DNA of 64,000 nt from Atherinomorus stipes (GCA_023101725.1 JALJCO010013363.1:19779-83778), one strand, 5' to 3'; shown: positions 33,441-45,977, counted from the stretch's first letter. The notes: generated from the letters alone by a model not told the origin. A program made the numbers and translations.

Positions 33441-35575
33441 ACTGAAAACCAGATCATTTATCAGAATTAATAATTCAACTAACATTATAAATATATTTAT
33501 ACATACTTATACTTCCACAGCTACTACTAAACTTCCATGAAGTTCTTCTGTATATGATGTAAATACTACATTTCTTTTTTTTTTTTATAGCATCGAGACT
33601 TTGGATTAAACATGACAACAGTCATGTTTCCTTTTTTCTGTGAGATTGAGACAAAGATTGGAAAAACAGAATTGGTTTAATTGTTTTTATTTCAGGGCTT
33701 GATCTGCAGAGAAAAGACAGACAACATCGCGATGCTGAAAAAGAAATACTTAACATGTACATATCCATCACAATTTACACTGAAGTATTCTGGACAACAG
33801 CAAAGTCAGTATTAGACTGACATTAACAGCATATACAGCTATAAATATCATCTGCATTTAACATACAGACATACAGACATGTTACAGCTAAAAATAGATT
33901 AAATGTGCTGGATCCACCTCCAACTTTTTTTTTTTGTTAGTACCTAATACTACACAAAGTACAGTGCTGTACTGTTGCATTGCTGCATGAACAATTAAGC
34001 GTTTCAACACAACCCACACCTGTGAATAGTTTATAGATGAACATGAGATCACAGATTTAAGAATTAAGTTGTTTTGTTTTGTTTTTTCAAAGTATTTAAT
34101 TACAACTGATAACATAAACACAAGTTGGATAAAGTAGAAAGTTCCAGCAACCATCACTAAACATGTGAGGTGAATGCTTACAAACTTTACCTTTTCTAAA
34201 ATTAAACCTTTATGACAAATAGCCTGGTTGAAACACAATTTCAGTTTTCCTACACGAACACAACTTTGTGGGATGATATGAAGCTGCTGAAGGGACAATA
34301 AAAGTCTGCAACAGGTCATCTGTCCAAAACGAGCCGGTTCTTCCTATCAGGACCTTAAAATTAGAGTATAATTAGTTAAAGTTGATATTTTTTAGATTAA
34401 AATCTCTAAATATACATATTATTGCCAATTTAAATTATTAAAAACAAGCAAGCATGCTGTCCTTTATTAATAACTGTAATATAATATTGTCTGTTGAACA
34501 TACAATATTAATTTATATGAAAAATTCACTATTATCACTGAGTACATTGTAGCTGCTAATATGTTTCTGCCTTTCAGAGAATGTAAACAGTTAAATACTT
34601 TTAGGAAAACTAACCTGAGGCCTACGTAGGTTCGTGTTTTTAGTTTTTTTTTCATAATCCACTATAACTGTCACGGTTACCTTACATTTAATTCGTTGGG
34701 ATGCTTCGGTTTCGTTAAACAAAATCTCCGAGTCAAACCAGCAGCTTATTTCCAACAGGCTAAGCTAAACTAGCCTATTAGCTTACCCATAATCTCACAA
34801 TGAAGTTAGACGTAGCTTTCTGACTATCGCAGTAAGGAGGGTCACATAATTTCGAACTCATCACGGTAAAACGAGTATTTAATTTTTAAAGATGACAAAA
34901 TACTTAGAGGGTATTAAATACATAAACAGAACTCACTTTCCGATCGCCCTCCTTGTTGGTTTGTAAGGAAATAGAGGGCGCTGTCGTGGAAAGAGCAGGG
35001 ATCTAGATCTGTGAGTCCGGATCTGCGGGTCTGAAACTGCGATCTCCGGGTCTGCAGCCACATGCTTCTCGTCTTCTTTGCACCATGACTCAAACGTGAA
35101 TGTCACCCCTTCAGTACCCTTGTAAATTAGCATTGTAGTATGTCAAACAATTCATATATTTGAGGCCATTACATAGAACTGTGCATGCGCAAAATTGTTT
35201 GTTAGGTTCGGTGATGTCATTTAGCGACTTCTGGATCAACCAATGGCAACTTCTCTCCCTGAAAAGTTTGCAACAGTGAGCAGGAAACGTACATGCTGTT
35301 TAAATATGGTGAGTGTGACACAAGACGACAGAATCTCTTCCTGCTGCTACTGCTGTTTGTCATCATCATCCCGGTAGAAGTTAATGTTGTGGGGAGAAGT
35401 TAATGTTGTTTATCACATGATCACCACATCATCATCAGCTGGGTGCCGTACAGCCAAGCTAACTCGTTTTAAAGCATTGTGAATATGTAAGCAGGACATT
35501 TGTAGAAATGACTAGCATGCTTCTGTCTTTGCAGCTGTAACTGCTGCTGCTGCTTCATTTTAATCTCTAACTCAC

Positions 35576-35612
<37 letters not shown>

Positions 35613-36560
35613 GGGTGTTTTGTGGTTTTAAGGGTGTTAGGTTTTATTTCATAATTTTAGTGGAGGTGTCTCTTCTTTCCGGTTTTATGCTCCAATATAT
35701 ATATTCTAGGATCTTTTATATTGATTTAAACAGAGGTACTGAAGCTAATATTTTATTGGTAGCTGTGTGGTTTTATTTACTTATTCATTCCGGTGTGTTT
35801 TCCCTGTTTATAGTTGTTTTTGTTTGGTCTTCTTTATATGCCTGCATGTTTAGTGTTATTTCATGCTGCCTTTTAAATACCAGCTGAACCTCCTGTATAC
35901 TTGTTTTAGATATTACCACCTCCTCTTTTCTTTTATCATTTTAGTTATTTTCTTTTAAATAAAGCCTAGTAACCCTCCTAGTTTTACTTTGCCACATTTC
36001 TTGGAATGAAATAAAAGCAAGAATTATTTCTTCGCTTTCTGTTGGAATGACGATCTCACACGTCTCTGTCTAAACTTACCTTGTGAAACTTACCTGTGTT
36101 GGTTTAAAAACTTATAACCCTGAGTGTTCTCTGGATAAAAACATCCAGAGTGGTGTTGTTGGTTGATTTTACCATAGATTTTAATCCAAGTCAAGACATT
36201 TTCTGGTTACACTTGTTGAATGTTACTGAGGTTCAAAGAGCCACTTGTGACGTTGATCTGGTCATGTGTTGCAGACCGCTGCAAGGTCTTGAATCAGTAT
36301 GTCAGTCACTTAACTTGGTTGCCTGCAATGATATTTGAGATCCAGTAGGTGTCAGTAATGAGCGAAACAGTGACAGTACTGCCGCAGTATCAATAATGTA
36401 ATTGTCGAACCCGATAAATTTGTTTTATATTTATTTTCAGGTTAATTATAATTTTTGAAGGAAATGTCTTACTTTCATTCTGCACCAATTCAAACGACTC
36501 GTGGAGTTTTTTTTTTTTTTTTAAATATGGCTTTGAACAAAAATGTTCCATATTCAACCT

Positions 36561-36660
36561 TTAAAGGAGCCGTATCATGAAAAATGGACTTTTAAAAGCT
36601 TTTAAGCACATTACCGTGTTATTTCCTGGTAAAAATTTATTTTCATCATTTGTGCATATT
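36561..36660. repeat. Repeat end TTAAAGGAGC..., partner at 48296-48335
   Basis: TTAAAGGAGCCGTATCATGA followed by AAAATGGACTTTTAA is the inverted copy of 48296-48335. Similarity continues weakly into a GTGTTATTTCCT word. It is probably the terminus of a DNA element; the other end is not found. Confidence 0.6.
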
Positions 36661-37416
36661 TGAGTAACATATATGAATATTCAGGCCAAGCTCTAGCTCC
36701 CTTAACATTGACCACCGGCGTGCGTAACGAGGTGGCACCAACCATGAAGTGACAAATACGCATGCACAGCATCGTAGCAAGACGTCCTCTTTGTTCAAGA
36801 GAAACTCGAAGAGAATCCTAACCTAACCTGTCCAGGAAGAAACGAAATGCCTGCAGGAAGATTTTCTCAGAGACGAGCAGCCATCAGCTAACAGATGTTT
36901 GCTCCAGAGTTCAGAAGATTTTTTTATTTTATTTATATAAAACTAACTTGATGAAACAAAAGTTTAAAGTTGTAAAAAAGGATATTACAAATTTTTGAAG
37001 ATGGTTAACTACATAAAAGCAAGATAATTCATGGTATGAATGCTGAATTATTTAGGCTCTATAACATTTTATTTTAAAATCCACTGAGATTAAGAACATT
37101 TGTTGTTACACGAACATAGCCATGCATATAAAAATAGTCAGTTACTGAATCTGAACAGCTGAGAATTATGGGTAACTTTTGAATTTTTCTTACAAAGATG
37201 GAAAGAGAGCAGTGTCTGACTGTTAGCAGCAGCAGAGCTGCAAGAGCTCCTGCAGTCAGCAGTGGTGGACAGCAGCAGTCAGGAATCAGAGCAGGAACCT
37301 CCAGATACAATTTAAGTACAAACCAAACATGCAGGTGATGCTTTTAGATTTATTTATGCTTTACTCATGATGATCAGTATGCAATTAACTTTGCAAGTGT
37401 CTTTTATTTAAAATGT

Positions 37417-37735
37417 TAAAGGAGTGATGACATAGCAGTAAAAACTAGTTCATGTAGTTGACATTACTGCATATGTAAATACTCCAAAGAAAAAAATGGC
37501 ATTTTTTACAGCGTGGGATTGTTTTGGGATGCCAGACCTCCCTTCCTCAGTAAAAGAGTTGGGTGCAGTAATGATATGCAGCTTTACCCGGAGACCAAGT
37601 TGACTTCATTTTGATTGGCTACACCTTATTTGGCTATAACCTTATTTAGAGAAATTAGGTCAAGCTGTGGTCGGAGTTTGCTAAAGGCTAACTGCTAGCA
37701 ACATGGGCACTTCAGACAGTGAACTATGAGTCTGT
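37417..37735. repeat. Interspersed repeat R2, inverted copy of 2101-2412
   Basis: It runs from AAAGGAGTGATGACATAGCA to TGCTAGCAACATG and matches 2101-2412 inverted over about 310 bp, including ACCCAACTCTTTTACTGAGG (reverse). 37868-37998 in turn matches 48335-48440 inverted (ACATGACCTCATCAGTGCA). Confidence 0.75.
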
Positions 37736-38224
37736 CCCAAACCGCACACTTGAGCACTTCAAACACGTACCAGCTCAGTTTTGCTTATTAGCGTGCTCTG
37801 ATTTGAGCAGTTGAATTATGCAGAATGATAGAACTACGTAGAATAATAAGCTGCTGTCTGATTCAACCTTTTTTGAACAAAGAAACAAAACTGACTGACC
37901 ATAAACAGGAACTTTGATTCTCACTCTGGACATTCACATGACCTCATCAGTGCACAACAGATCAAATTATACCCCCAAAACCCCAGAAAAGTCAAATTTG
38001 ATGTTGTTGCACCTTTAATGTCAGTCTGCAGAGAAACCACATACACTGAGAGACAGAATATGATACTATGGTTTACAGAGTAGTCTAATTTCTAACAAGT
38101 CTGGTAGCTGTTAGATTAAAAATAGGATTAGTCTCAAGTTAAGGTGAACAAAGGTTTGATCTGTTTCATTTGATATGTGTGGCAAGTCCTTCAGCAAACA
38201 AATAAAAATGGAAGTGAGGAAACT

Positions 38225-39327
38225 CAATGGCTCTCATTTATCAAACGATCGTACGACAAAAATCTGTGCGTACGACCATTTCCACGCAAGACTCGGCATT
38301 TACCAATTTTGATGTGAGCGTAGGATACGATCAAATCTCAGGACAGCTCTGAGTTTGTGTACGCAAGTTTGAGTCAGTGAGGGTTTGCAGCGCAGCAGAA
38401 CATGAAAATATTTATTAACCAAACCGTAAACTGTCATTTAAACATAAGTATTCACATATCAGCACAAAGAATGAACCAATTTGCAAAGAAAAAGGAAAAA
38501 GGGAATGTAGAATGTATTCCCAAAATTACAAAAATAGCTGTGACTGAATTTATTTCCTCCATTTATCTCAACAAATTATTAAAATCATTAACATATAGTT
38601 CTAGGAGACAAGTGCTTTTCACTCTTTGTGCATCTCATCATCCTGCTGGTAAAACTGCCACATAGGAGCGGAGGTAGGCATCAGTACGCACACGTGCAGG
38701 TGCCCAGGTGGAGCGCTGCTTCAGGCTGGTGGGCAGGTCGGTGTCAGAGCAGCAGGATGAAACGCTGCTTTAGACTTGGAGAAAATCTACACTACACTCC
38801 TGTCCTGTGCAGTGCTGCACATCGCTTGGACCGCTGACGGAGAGTTTTGATGCACAGTCAGAGGAGAAGATGCGCCGGGAGCCGCTCTGCAGCCCCCACT
38901 GAGCTATACGGAGGAGACCGGAGCCGATCTGTCATTTCTAATAAGTAATCTATACTTTAAAGTTGTACAAGTGCTCAGTCAGTAGACTGTCCCTTAGCTT
39001 TGCTCATGCAAGTCATCTTTCCTCCTGTCCCTATCTACGTCAGGCTCGGATCTGAAGTTTCTTTTTTGGCAGAATCTCTTCTCTCCATGGTTCAACCTCA
39101 CTGGGTGAAGCCTCATAGTCATGCATGTTTAAGGGGGTATCCGTGGGCGTGACATTTAAATGACGATGGATTTCAGCCGTGGTATTAATCAGGACTCTTT
39201 TGTTCGTACGACGAGATTGGTCTGATACGAACGTTTTAATAAATCACATGTGGGTCCAATCGTACGACCATTTTTACGATCAGATGTGCGATCATTTCTA
39301 CGCTTGCTTGATAAATGAGGGCCATTG
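38225..39327. mobile_element. 1.1-kb element with CTCATTTATCAA terminal inverted repeats
   Basis: The left end is CAATGGCTCTCATTTATCAA followed by ACGATCGTACGA. The right end, inverted, is CAATGGCCCTCATTTATCAA. Subterminal GTACGA and CGTACG words recur in both orientations (38247, 38270, 39205, 39262). The core 38620-38980 is CpG-richer than the flanks. No transposase frame is seen. This type of CTCATTTATCAAA end is common in fish genomes. The superfamily is left open and the TSD is not clear. Confidence 0.75.
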
Positions 39328-40057
39328 TGTTCTTTCTCACAGCAGAGAAAATACTTCAGTTATGTTGAAGTTATTATTGTTCTCTCCTAAAGAAATACTT
39401 AACCTGAAAATAAATGTAGCCGATAACTTGCCATATATACATGATCTGTGTGATACGTTACATTATGCTCTTATGAATATGAACAAGATTTTTTTAAAAA
39501 TCAGTCAGAAAGGGGCATGCTGCTGGGGAGATGCGACCGCGCAAAATGTGCAAGCTAAAAAAAAAAACCCTTGAGTTGCACAGTTCCTGCAAGAATCTGA
39601 TCTAACTTTCACCACTGGAGGGGTTGGAACCGTGGCAAGTTCTCCCTGTGTATGCGTGGGTTCTCTCCGGGTACTCCGGCTTCCTCCCACAATCTAAAGA
39701 CATGTACGTTTGGGAAACAGATCTCCCTTGCAAAAGAGACTGTGTGTCTCAATGGGACTTACCTGTAGAAATACACAAAACGGCCAATGACACGGTCTGA
39801 CACTGACTAGTCAGGACTTTATCTCAAGAAATCCCAACAAGGTGTCCTGCAGACCACTTTCTGTTTACCAGAGGAAAGTTGACTAAACTACACCAATTAA
39901 AACCTGTTCAGTCACTTGTTAGTAGATCTGGGAAGACGGGAAGGGGTCACTCTGGGTGTGGACCCTGACCTCATGACCTGCCCCCAGTACCCGTACTTCT
40001 CCATTGATCCCAGTGGAGCCCATTAAACAGGACCCCCCACAAATAAACTGGAAACTG
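39328..40057. other. Unassigned stretch with a repeat fragment
   Basis: 39640-39710 (CTCCCTGTGTATGCGTGGGT ... CTCCGGCTTCCTCCCAC) is a fragment of a very common vertebrate interspersed repeat whose family I do not name. The rest is unassigned. It ends exactly where the inner right arm of the inverted duplication begins (TTGCCTTTTCTAGACCCC). Confidence 0.45.
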
Positions 40058-41524
40058 TTGCCTTTTCTAGACCCCTATTTCAAGGTCTATAGTTTTATTG
40101 ATTTTTTTGGTCACAAATAAAGTTCATACAATGACTGAAAACATCAGCAAGGACACTCTGGACAAAGGACTTTCAGATTATGTGTTAATCAGAACAATAC
40201 AGAGCACACAGCTGCACAGCAAGCAAGTCACATCCTATTCTTGACTGAATTTTTCTTTTCCTGACCAATTCTTTTAACAATACTCTGCTCAGTCCTTCTC
40301 ACTTTCTCTTCTCACCTCCGTGTTCTTGATTCAAACCTGGTGACTCTTCATGAAGGTGTTACATAATATTTCTAAGAAAATAAAGTCTAATGTCAAACTA
40401 AATGCTGCATATTTTCTATCAAGCAATTATAAAAATATTAACAGAAAAATGGTTACATTAGAAACAGAAAACAGTTACATTTCATGCAGGAGTAGATAAA
40501 AAAAAGGAAAATATAAAATGATTATATTTGATTTAAACAGCCAGGATGAGCAGACAGGGATTCAACCTTAGGTCAAATTTATCTTAAAGACTGAGCTGGA
40601 TTTTACTCTCACATGAAAATCTACAATTACCCCAGAATGTGTAGACTTTTTTGGGACAATGTGTTTTGATGAGGACCAGAGGGAAAAACACATGACACCA
40701 GTACAATCCTGATCCTTTAAGGATTGATTTAAAGGTTCTTTTAGTCATTTAAAAATGTTGTGATGTTCACTGGCCTTCTTATTTATGTGACCTGCTTTAC
40801 ATCATAAGCCCTCATGGACTCTTAACATCCTCTATGAGGGGCTATGAAGGACAAAATACATGTTGAACTCTTACACACCCCTCTGACATGTTTATATGAT
40901 TATAATCACTTGAAATACACATAAATCAAGTCCACATACGCATGATCAACATCTCAAATTTAAAAAGGTATTAAATTCAAACATACATGCGACAAAAACA
41001 TCCATTGATCCAAGACACCTTATACCCAGACAAGACAGACGTGACCAGGTACGGGTATTTCATAAGTTTCCATGCCCAGTCATAAGATTGAGACATGTCA
41101 CATCAGGATTTCCTGGTCAGTTGTATTAAAAGACACGTCATACCAGAAAGTCCTGAAAGCTCTGAGGAAGACTTAAGTGACAGCTGAAAGTGTCAGAAAG
41201 GTAAGATCTGATTCAAGATGTCTGACAAAAAGAACATTCTTACTCTTATGAATGAAAATAGCAAGATGATCAATACATCCTATACCCATTTTAATGAGTG
41301 ATAACAGTAATGTATGCAAAACCCATGTGTGCATGAGCTCATAGTAGTAAACATGTATATGATGTGTGAACTGACACTGGCTTTATTGCATGAGAAAGGG
41401 CTAAATTTGTCTGACTTTTCCAGGTGATTCTTTCCTGAGAGACCTTCATGGAAAATCACCCCTGAAGTTCTAACACACGCCTATCTACACTAGACACATT
41501 ATTTAGAGAATTCCAGCAAAATCT

Positions 41525-43129
41525 TCAGCTTTGTTGTCTCCATTCTGTGTGGACAAGCATGTGTCTCTTTAAACTTTTAGGCCATCTAAATAATTCACCA
41601 CAAACCTCACAGGGAAATGGTTTCTCTCCTGTGTGGATTCTCATGTGTCGGTTTAAGCTTCCCTTTTGACTACATCTTTGTCCACATTCATCACAGCTGA
41701 ATGGTTTCTCTCCTGTGTGGATTCTCATGTGTGTGTTTAAATGTCCCTTTCGACTAAATCTTTGTCCACATTCATCACAGCTGTATGGCTTCTCTCCTGT
41801 GTGGATTCTCATGTGTGTGTTTAAGTGTGCCTTTCGACTAAATCTTTGTCCACATTCATCACAGCTGTATGGCTTCTCTCCTGTGTGGATTCTCATGTGT
41901 TTGTCTAAGCTTCCCTTTTCACTAAATCTTTGTCCACATTCATCACAGCTGTATGGCTTCTCTCCTGTGTGGATTCTCATGTGTTTGTCTAAGCTTCCCT
42001 TTACACTAAATCTTTGTCCACATTCATCACAGCTGTATGGCTTCTCTCCTGTGTGGATTCTCATGTGTGTGTTTAAGTTTCCCTTTTGACTAAATCTTTG
42101 TCCACATTCATCACAGCTGAATGGCTTCTCTCCTGTGTGGGCTCTCAAGTGTTTGTTTAAGTTTCCCTTGACACGAAATCTTTGTCCACATTCATCACAG
42201 CTGAATGGTTTCTCTCCTGTGTGGAGTCTCATGTGTGTGTTTAAATGTCCTTTTCGACTAAATCTTTGTCCACATTCATCACAGCTGTATGGCTTCTCTC
42301 CTGTGTGGATTCTCATGTGTTTGTCTAAGCTTCCCTTTACACTAAATCTTTGTCCACATTCATCACAGCTGTATGGCTTCTCTCCTGTGTGGATTCTCAT
42401 GTGTGTGTTTAAATTTCCCTTTTGACTAAATCTTTGTCCACATTCACCACAGCTGAATGGCTTCTCTCCTGTGTGGATTCTCATGTGTTTGTTTAAGTTT
42501 CCCTTGACACGAAATCTTTGTCCACATTCATCACAGCTGAATGGTTTCTCTCCTGTGTGGATTCTCATGTGTGTGTTTAAATGTCCCTTTCGACTAAATC
42601 TTTGTCCACATTCATCACAGCTGTATGGCTTCTCTCCTGTGTGGATTCTCATGTGTTTGTCTAAGCTTCCCTTTTCACTAAATCTTTGTCCACATTCATC
42701 ACAGCTGAATGGTTTCTCTCCTGTGTGGATTCTCATGTGTGTGTTTAAATGTCCCTTTCGACTAAATCTTTGTCCACATTCATCACAGCTGTATGGCTTC
42801 TCTCCTGTGTGGATTCTCGTGTGTTTGTCTAAGCTTCCCTTTACACTAAATCTTTGTCCACATTCATCACAGCTGAATAGTTTCTTTCCTGTGTGGATTC
42901 TCATGTGTTTCCTAAGATCTACTTTATGATTACAAATTTCACCACAAATGTCACATCTAACTGTTATTTTCTTCGTGTGAACCATTTCCTTTAAATTTAC
43001 TTTATTGTTTACATCTGACCCATGTAGCCCGATGTCATTCCAGCTTCCATCACATCTTGATTTGGCAGCAGTTTCTCTGGTTCCTCTTTTATGTGGCAAG
43101 GCTCTGGGTCCCGTTTGTCCAGACTTCAT
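41525..43129 (-). CDS. ZNF-B: C2H2 zinc-finger protein, 17 fingers
   Basis: The 534-codon frame on the minus strand encodes a C2H2 zinc-finger protein, a presumed nuclear DNA-binding regulator with unknown target. It is the inverted-duplication partner of ZNF-A. A 50-residue leader is followed by [21 protein letters not shown], then 15 units of (Y/F)SC(D/G)ECGQR(F/C)...H with TGEKP linkers, then [23 protein letters not shown] and a WRQQS end. All units keep C2H2. Fingers 5-8 and 9-12 share the same order of variable parts ([29 protein letters not shown]), which shows a 336-bp four-finger tandem duplication. The leader is shorter than in ZNF-A because about 50 codons after GSDVNN are missing. 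The chosen ATG (43127-43129) overlaps a TGA in the linker-exon frame. The fully open array argues for selection or recent origin. Confidence 0.85.
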   Translation of the reverse strand: MKSGQTGPRALPHKRGTRETAAKSRCDGSWNDIGLHGSDVNNKVNLKEMVHTKKITVRCDICGEICNHKVDLRKHMRIHTGKKLFSCDECGQRFSVKGSLDKHTRIHTGEKPYSCDECGQRFSRKGHLNTHMRIHTGEKPFSCDECGQRFSEKGSLDKHMRIHTGEKPYSCDECGQRFSRKGHLNTHMRIHTGEKPFSCDECGQRFRVKGNLNKHMRIHTGEKPFSCGECGQRFSQKGNLNTHMRIHTGEKPYSCDECGQRFSVKGSLDKHMRIHTGEKPYSCDECGQRFSRKGHLNTHMRLHTGEKPFSCDECGQRFRVKGNLNKHLRAHTGEKPFSCDECGQRFSQKGNLNTHMRIHTGEKPYSCDECGQRFSVKGSLDKHMRIHTGEKPYSCDECGQRFSEKGSLDKHMRIHTGEKPYSCDECGQRFSRKAHLNTHMRIHTGEKPYSCDECGQRFSRKGHLNTHMRIHTGEKPFSCDECGQRCSQKGSLNRHMRIHTGEKPFPCEVCGELFRWPKSLKRHMLVHTEWRQQS

Positions 43130-43172
43130 TTACAGGGAAACCACTTTGTAATGTCCAACAACTGCTGCAGTT
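43008..43172 (-). pseudogene. ZNF-B linker exon, with stop and out of frame
   Basis: After the acceptor at 43173 (CCTGCAG on the minus strand) the linker frame reads [14 protein letters not shown], then TGA (43126-43128), then [23 protein letters not shown]. The stop is unique to this copy, since ZNF-A has TGG there. The finger array is in another frame, started by the ATG that overlaps this TGA. The original N-terminus therefore cannot be joined to the fingers as drawn. Confidence 0.7.
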
Positions 43173-43716
43173 CTGCAGGAACACTGAAACGGGAAAGAAA
43201 GATCAAGCTGGATTTCATGACCACACAGCAGAAAAAATTCCACCTCTCTCCCTCAGAACATCTTGAAAGTCACACTTTTAATATGCCTGCACGTATAATA
43301 CCTCAATCATAAATGTTAAGAGTATAAAATATCAAATAATTATTTTGCAGAAAAGACCTTCTAAACATGAAAAGCTTATTTGCATCTCAACTTTATCTGT
43401 TGATCAGCAACCACAACACACATTCATGTCACCTTTTATTGGTTCTGTGGTTTGTGATGGACATTTCTCTCACCCTACAATCACCTCCAGCTTCATTCCT
43501 TCTCTCAGGTTTAGTGATTTTAAACCCGATTTTGAATGAGTCACTCACCAAAGAGAATTGTTTTTTTGAGTCATTGGAGTCACTGAGTCTGTTACCCAGA
43601 GAGTTCAAAGAAATCTATGTGTTCATACAAACTTACCTTGCTCCCATTTCTGACTCATTCATACCACCAAAATGAGTGAAACTGATTGAAACAACAATCA
43701 CATCTTTGGTTAAAAC

Positions 43717-45969
43717 TAGGGGTGTCCCCGACTAAGAATTTTCATAGTCGAACCTGATTTGTCAGATCATGCCAGTCGTCGACAACAGTCGAATCATGTT
43801 TGGTTTTTTTCTCTTATTGATTCATAATCTCATTTGCATCTTTACCTGCTTCAGAGAAAGAGCTAAAACACCTCATTAAATCAATTTAGTTTTTCACTAG
43901 GCATAAGATAACAGGACGTCTCTGTTAACTTTCATTTTTCTACATCACTGTTTAGGCTATAAAACATGTCTGCTCATTTAAATCCATTAAAATATTTAAC
44001 AAAATGAAAATTTGAAGGTATATTTGTGTGAAACATTTCATTCATTAGATTTTTATTTTTCAGTTAACACTGCAGGCATTAACCTTACATTTTTTATTCG
44101 TTTCTTTTTTTTGCTTAATTTAAAGTCGGAGAGAGAATTAAAACGGCGTAACAGCCAGTTCACGCGGTGCATAGTCCAAATGTCAAACAGATTAAGAGGA
44201 ATTCCAATATGATAACCTTCACTGAATAAATTAATTACACAATCACAAAAAATAGGCTCATAACGAAGTACAAAGTTATATCCATGTAAACGGAAAGTAA
44301 AAGTTAGAAAGTGCAGTAAAAAGGCGAAGAACTGGAGAGCTGCCGCTTCGTTAACAATGACGCCAACAGGAGAATCTCCTCTAGATGGTGTGGAGTGAAG
44401 GTGGAGGGGATGTGCAGAACATCACAGTCATGATTATTCCTCAACTTGCTGGATGGTTCAGCATCTTCTCCTGGTCTGTCCCGTTCACGAGGAACGGCTC
44501 CACATGTGCGCTCAAGAGCTGACGCAGCGAGACGGCGGTCCAGTTCAGGACAAAGATTAAAGCGCTGCTCTAGTGTGATATCAGCCGCAGGCTTCATGAT
44601 TCAGGAAATTATAGTTCTTAAAAACGCGTTCTTTCCTGATACAATCTGAATAATCCTCCAGCAGCACCAGCATCCAGTAGTCGAGTTGAGGGGGGGATGA
44701 GGGGGGATGGCATCCCCCTGAAATAAAAACGATAAAATCATCCCCCTGTAAAACTGCCTCCCCCCTCCTCCCTCTTTTACAGTAAATCTGGAAATATAAC
44801 AATACATTCGTTATTATAGAAAAAGTACGGATGTTGAGTAAAAGAAATAAAATCTAAAGGACAGTGGCACACAATGAATGCGACATGGTTGGTTGAGCCC
44901 GCGAGAGGGGCCGGCAAGCTGCAGCGGAGAAGGACTGCTGCGCTGCAAAGTAGACGGCAAACGAGCGACTGGACAACATGATAGGGAGTATTTAAAAAGA
45001 TGATAGTACAGGTAGGGATGGGCGTGGTAAAAAGGTTTTTACGGTGATAGTGGGATAAATAGAAATGGTAGGCTAATTGGCTTTTATGTGGAAAGGGGGG
45101 ATGGGGGGGGGGGGGTTGTTGGGGCGGGGAATCCTGCGGCGTGGGTTAATTTGGTAAGGGGTAGGGGAAGTTTCAACTTTGTTTTTAAAGGATTTTTTTG
45201 GCCTGGGCGCCAACCCACACCCACGCGGGAGTGGGTGGGGGGGGGGGGGGAGGGGGGGTGAGGGGGGGGGGGGGGTGTGAGGGAAGGGGGGGGAGGAAAA
45301 AAAGGGAGGGGGGCGGGGGGGGGGCAGGGGGGGGGAGAAAATGGGGGCAGGGAAAGAAGAAGAGCGTAAATAAAATGATGGAGGAGTTGAGTGGGCGGAG
45401 GGAGGGGAGGGAAGGAAGGGGAAAGGGCGGAGAAAGAGAACGGAGTCCATCCCCCTGAAACTTTTTACAAGTCGACTACTGCCAGCATCCATCTGGAGCA
45501 TTACGCACGGGAGTAGACGCGGTGGTCATGTCTGTCAGACTGTTTCCACCTTCACAGACTGACTTTGTAAATCGGTGGAAGAAACTACAACGATGATAAT
45601 GATGTGACAGTTAAGGGTCCTTCATCATGTCTCTGGCTACTTGGTCATGGAGACATCTCTGGCTGTATGGTCAGCGCGCGCGTGACTCACCGGCAGACTG
45701 CGGTTTAAACCCGCCTGCCCGGCGCATTTTGCTTTATACCACACTTATAATAACAGAATTATTCGGCTGCTAACAGACCTAGAACATGAATTATTTAAAG
45801 AACAAATGAATATTGTGTAAAAATCAAACGTTCAGCCCCCTCCTACTGCAGGATGGTATGATTTTTGTGTGGTAACCACATGTTGCGACTATTCAACTAA
45901 GAGACTGACAGTCGAAGCACAGTCCTGGAAACGAATTGTTGAATCGTCGACTATCTGGGGACACCCCCA
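43717..45969. mobile_element. 2.25-kb hAT-like element with 8-bp TSD
   Basis: The ends are TAGGGGTGTCCCC and, inverted, TGGGGGTGTCCCC. The element is flanked by a perfect 8-bp target duplication, GTTAAAAC, at 43709-43716 and 45970-45977. Subterminal words with TAGTCGA and GTCGAC occur near both ends. No complete transposase frame is visible, and a minus-strand frame at 44304-44597 has no recognised domain. The element contains a second hAT-like element (44675-45481), so the original length was about 1.45 kb. Boundaries are exact by the TSD. Confidence 0.9.
44675..45481. mobile_element. hAT-like element nested in another hAT
   Basis: The 807-bp element begins CAGTAGTCGAG and ends GTCGACTACTG. 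It is flanked by a perfect 8-bp target duplication, CCAGCATC, at 44667-44674 and 45482-45489. Subterminal CATCCCCCTGAAA words occur near both ends. The interior 45095-45440 is extremely G-rich on the plus strand (many runs of 8-14 G), so bases there may be unreliable and frames through it are meaningless. No transposase is seen. Confidence 0.9.
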
Positions 45970-45977
45970 GTTAAAAC

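Larger units (their letters stand above)
33441..38224. other. Long stretch without recognisable genes
   Basis: No gene is recognised in 4.8 kb. Around 34933-35133 a minus-strand frame (67 codons) ends near GAAA|GTGAGT, but the peptide has no known domain. Contents otherwise are a (TG)n microsatellite at 35577-35610, a T run near 36506-36520, and the interspersed repeats listed separately. It spans the axis of the large inverted duplication. Confidence 0.4.
40058..43612 (-). repeat. Inner right arm of large inverted duplication
   Basis: This is the inverted partner of 24690-27515. It starts at GTTGCCTTTTCTAGACCCCTATTTCAAGG and ends near the GTTACCCAGAG word at about 43595-43612. It carries ZNF-B. 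40725-41150 is present only here. The array of fingers is 8 units longer than in the left arm. Confidence 0.92.

Noticed and set aside
34933..35133. First exon of a gene on the minus strand
   Set aside because: A donor-like GTGAGT follows, but the peptide has no recognisable feature and no second exon was found.
41715..42929. Long plus-strand open frames reading [16 protein letters not shown] repeats
   Set aside because: They are the antisense of the ZNF-B finger array; the 84-bp periodicity keeps the opposite strand open. The same applies at 25465-25803 and 62554-62931.
41525..43129. Regular 84-bp repeats resembling a CRISPR-like or satellite array
   Set aside because: The period encodes 28-residue C2H2 fingers with linkers in one continuous frame, and there are no spacers.
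45198..45458. Gly/Arg-rich protein at the G-run field
   Set aside because: It is an artefact of the G-rich low-complexity interior of a nested hAT-like element.
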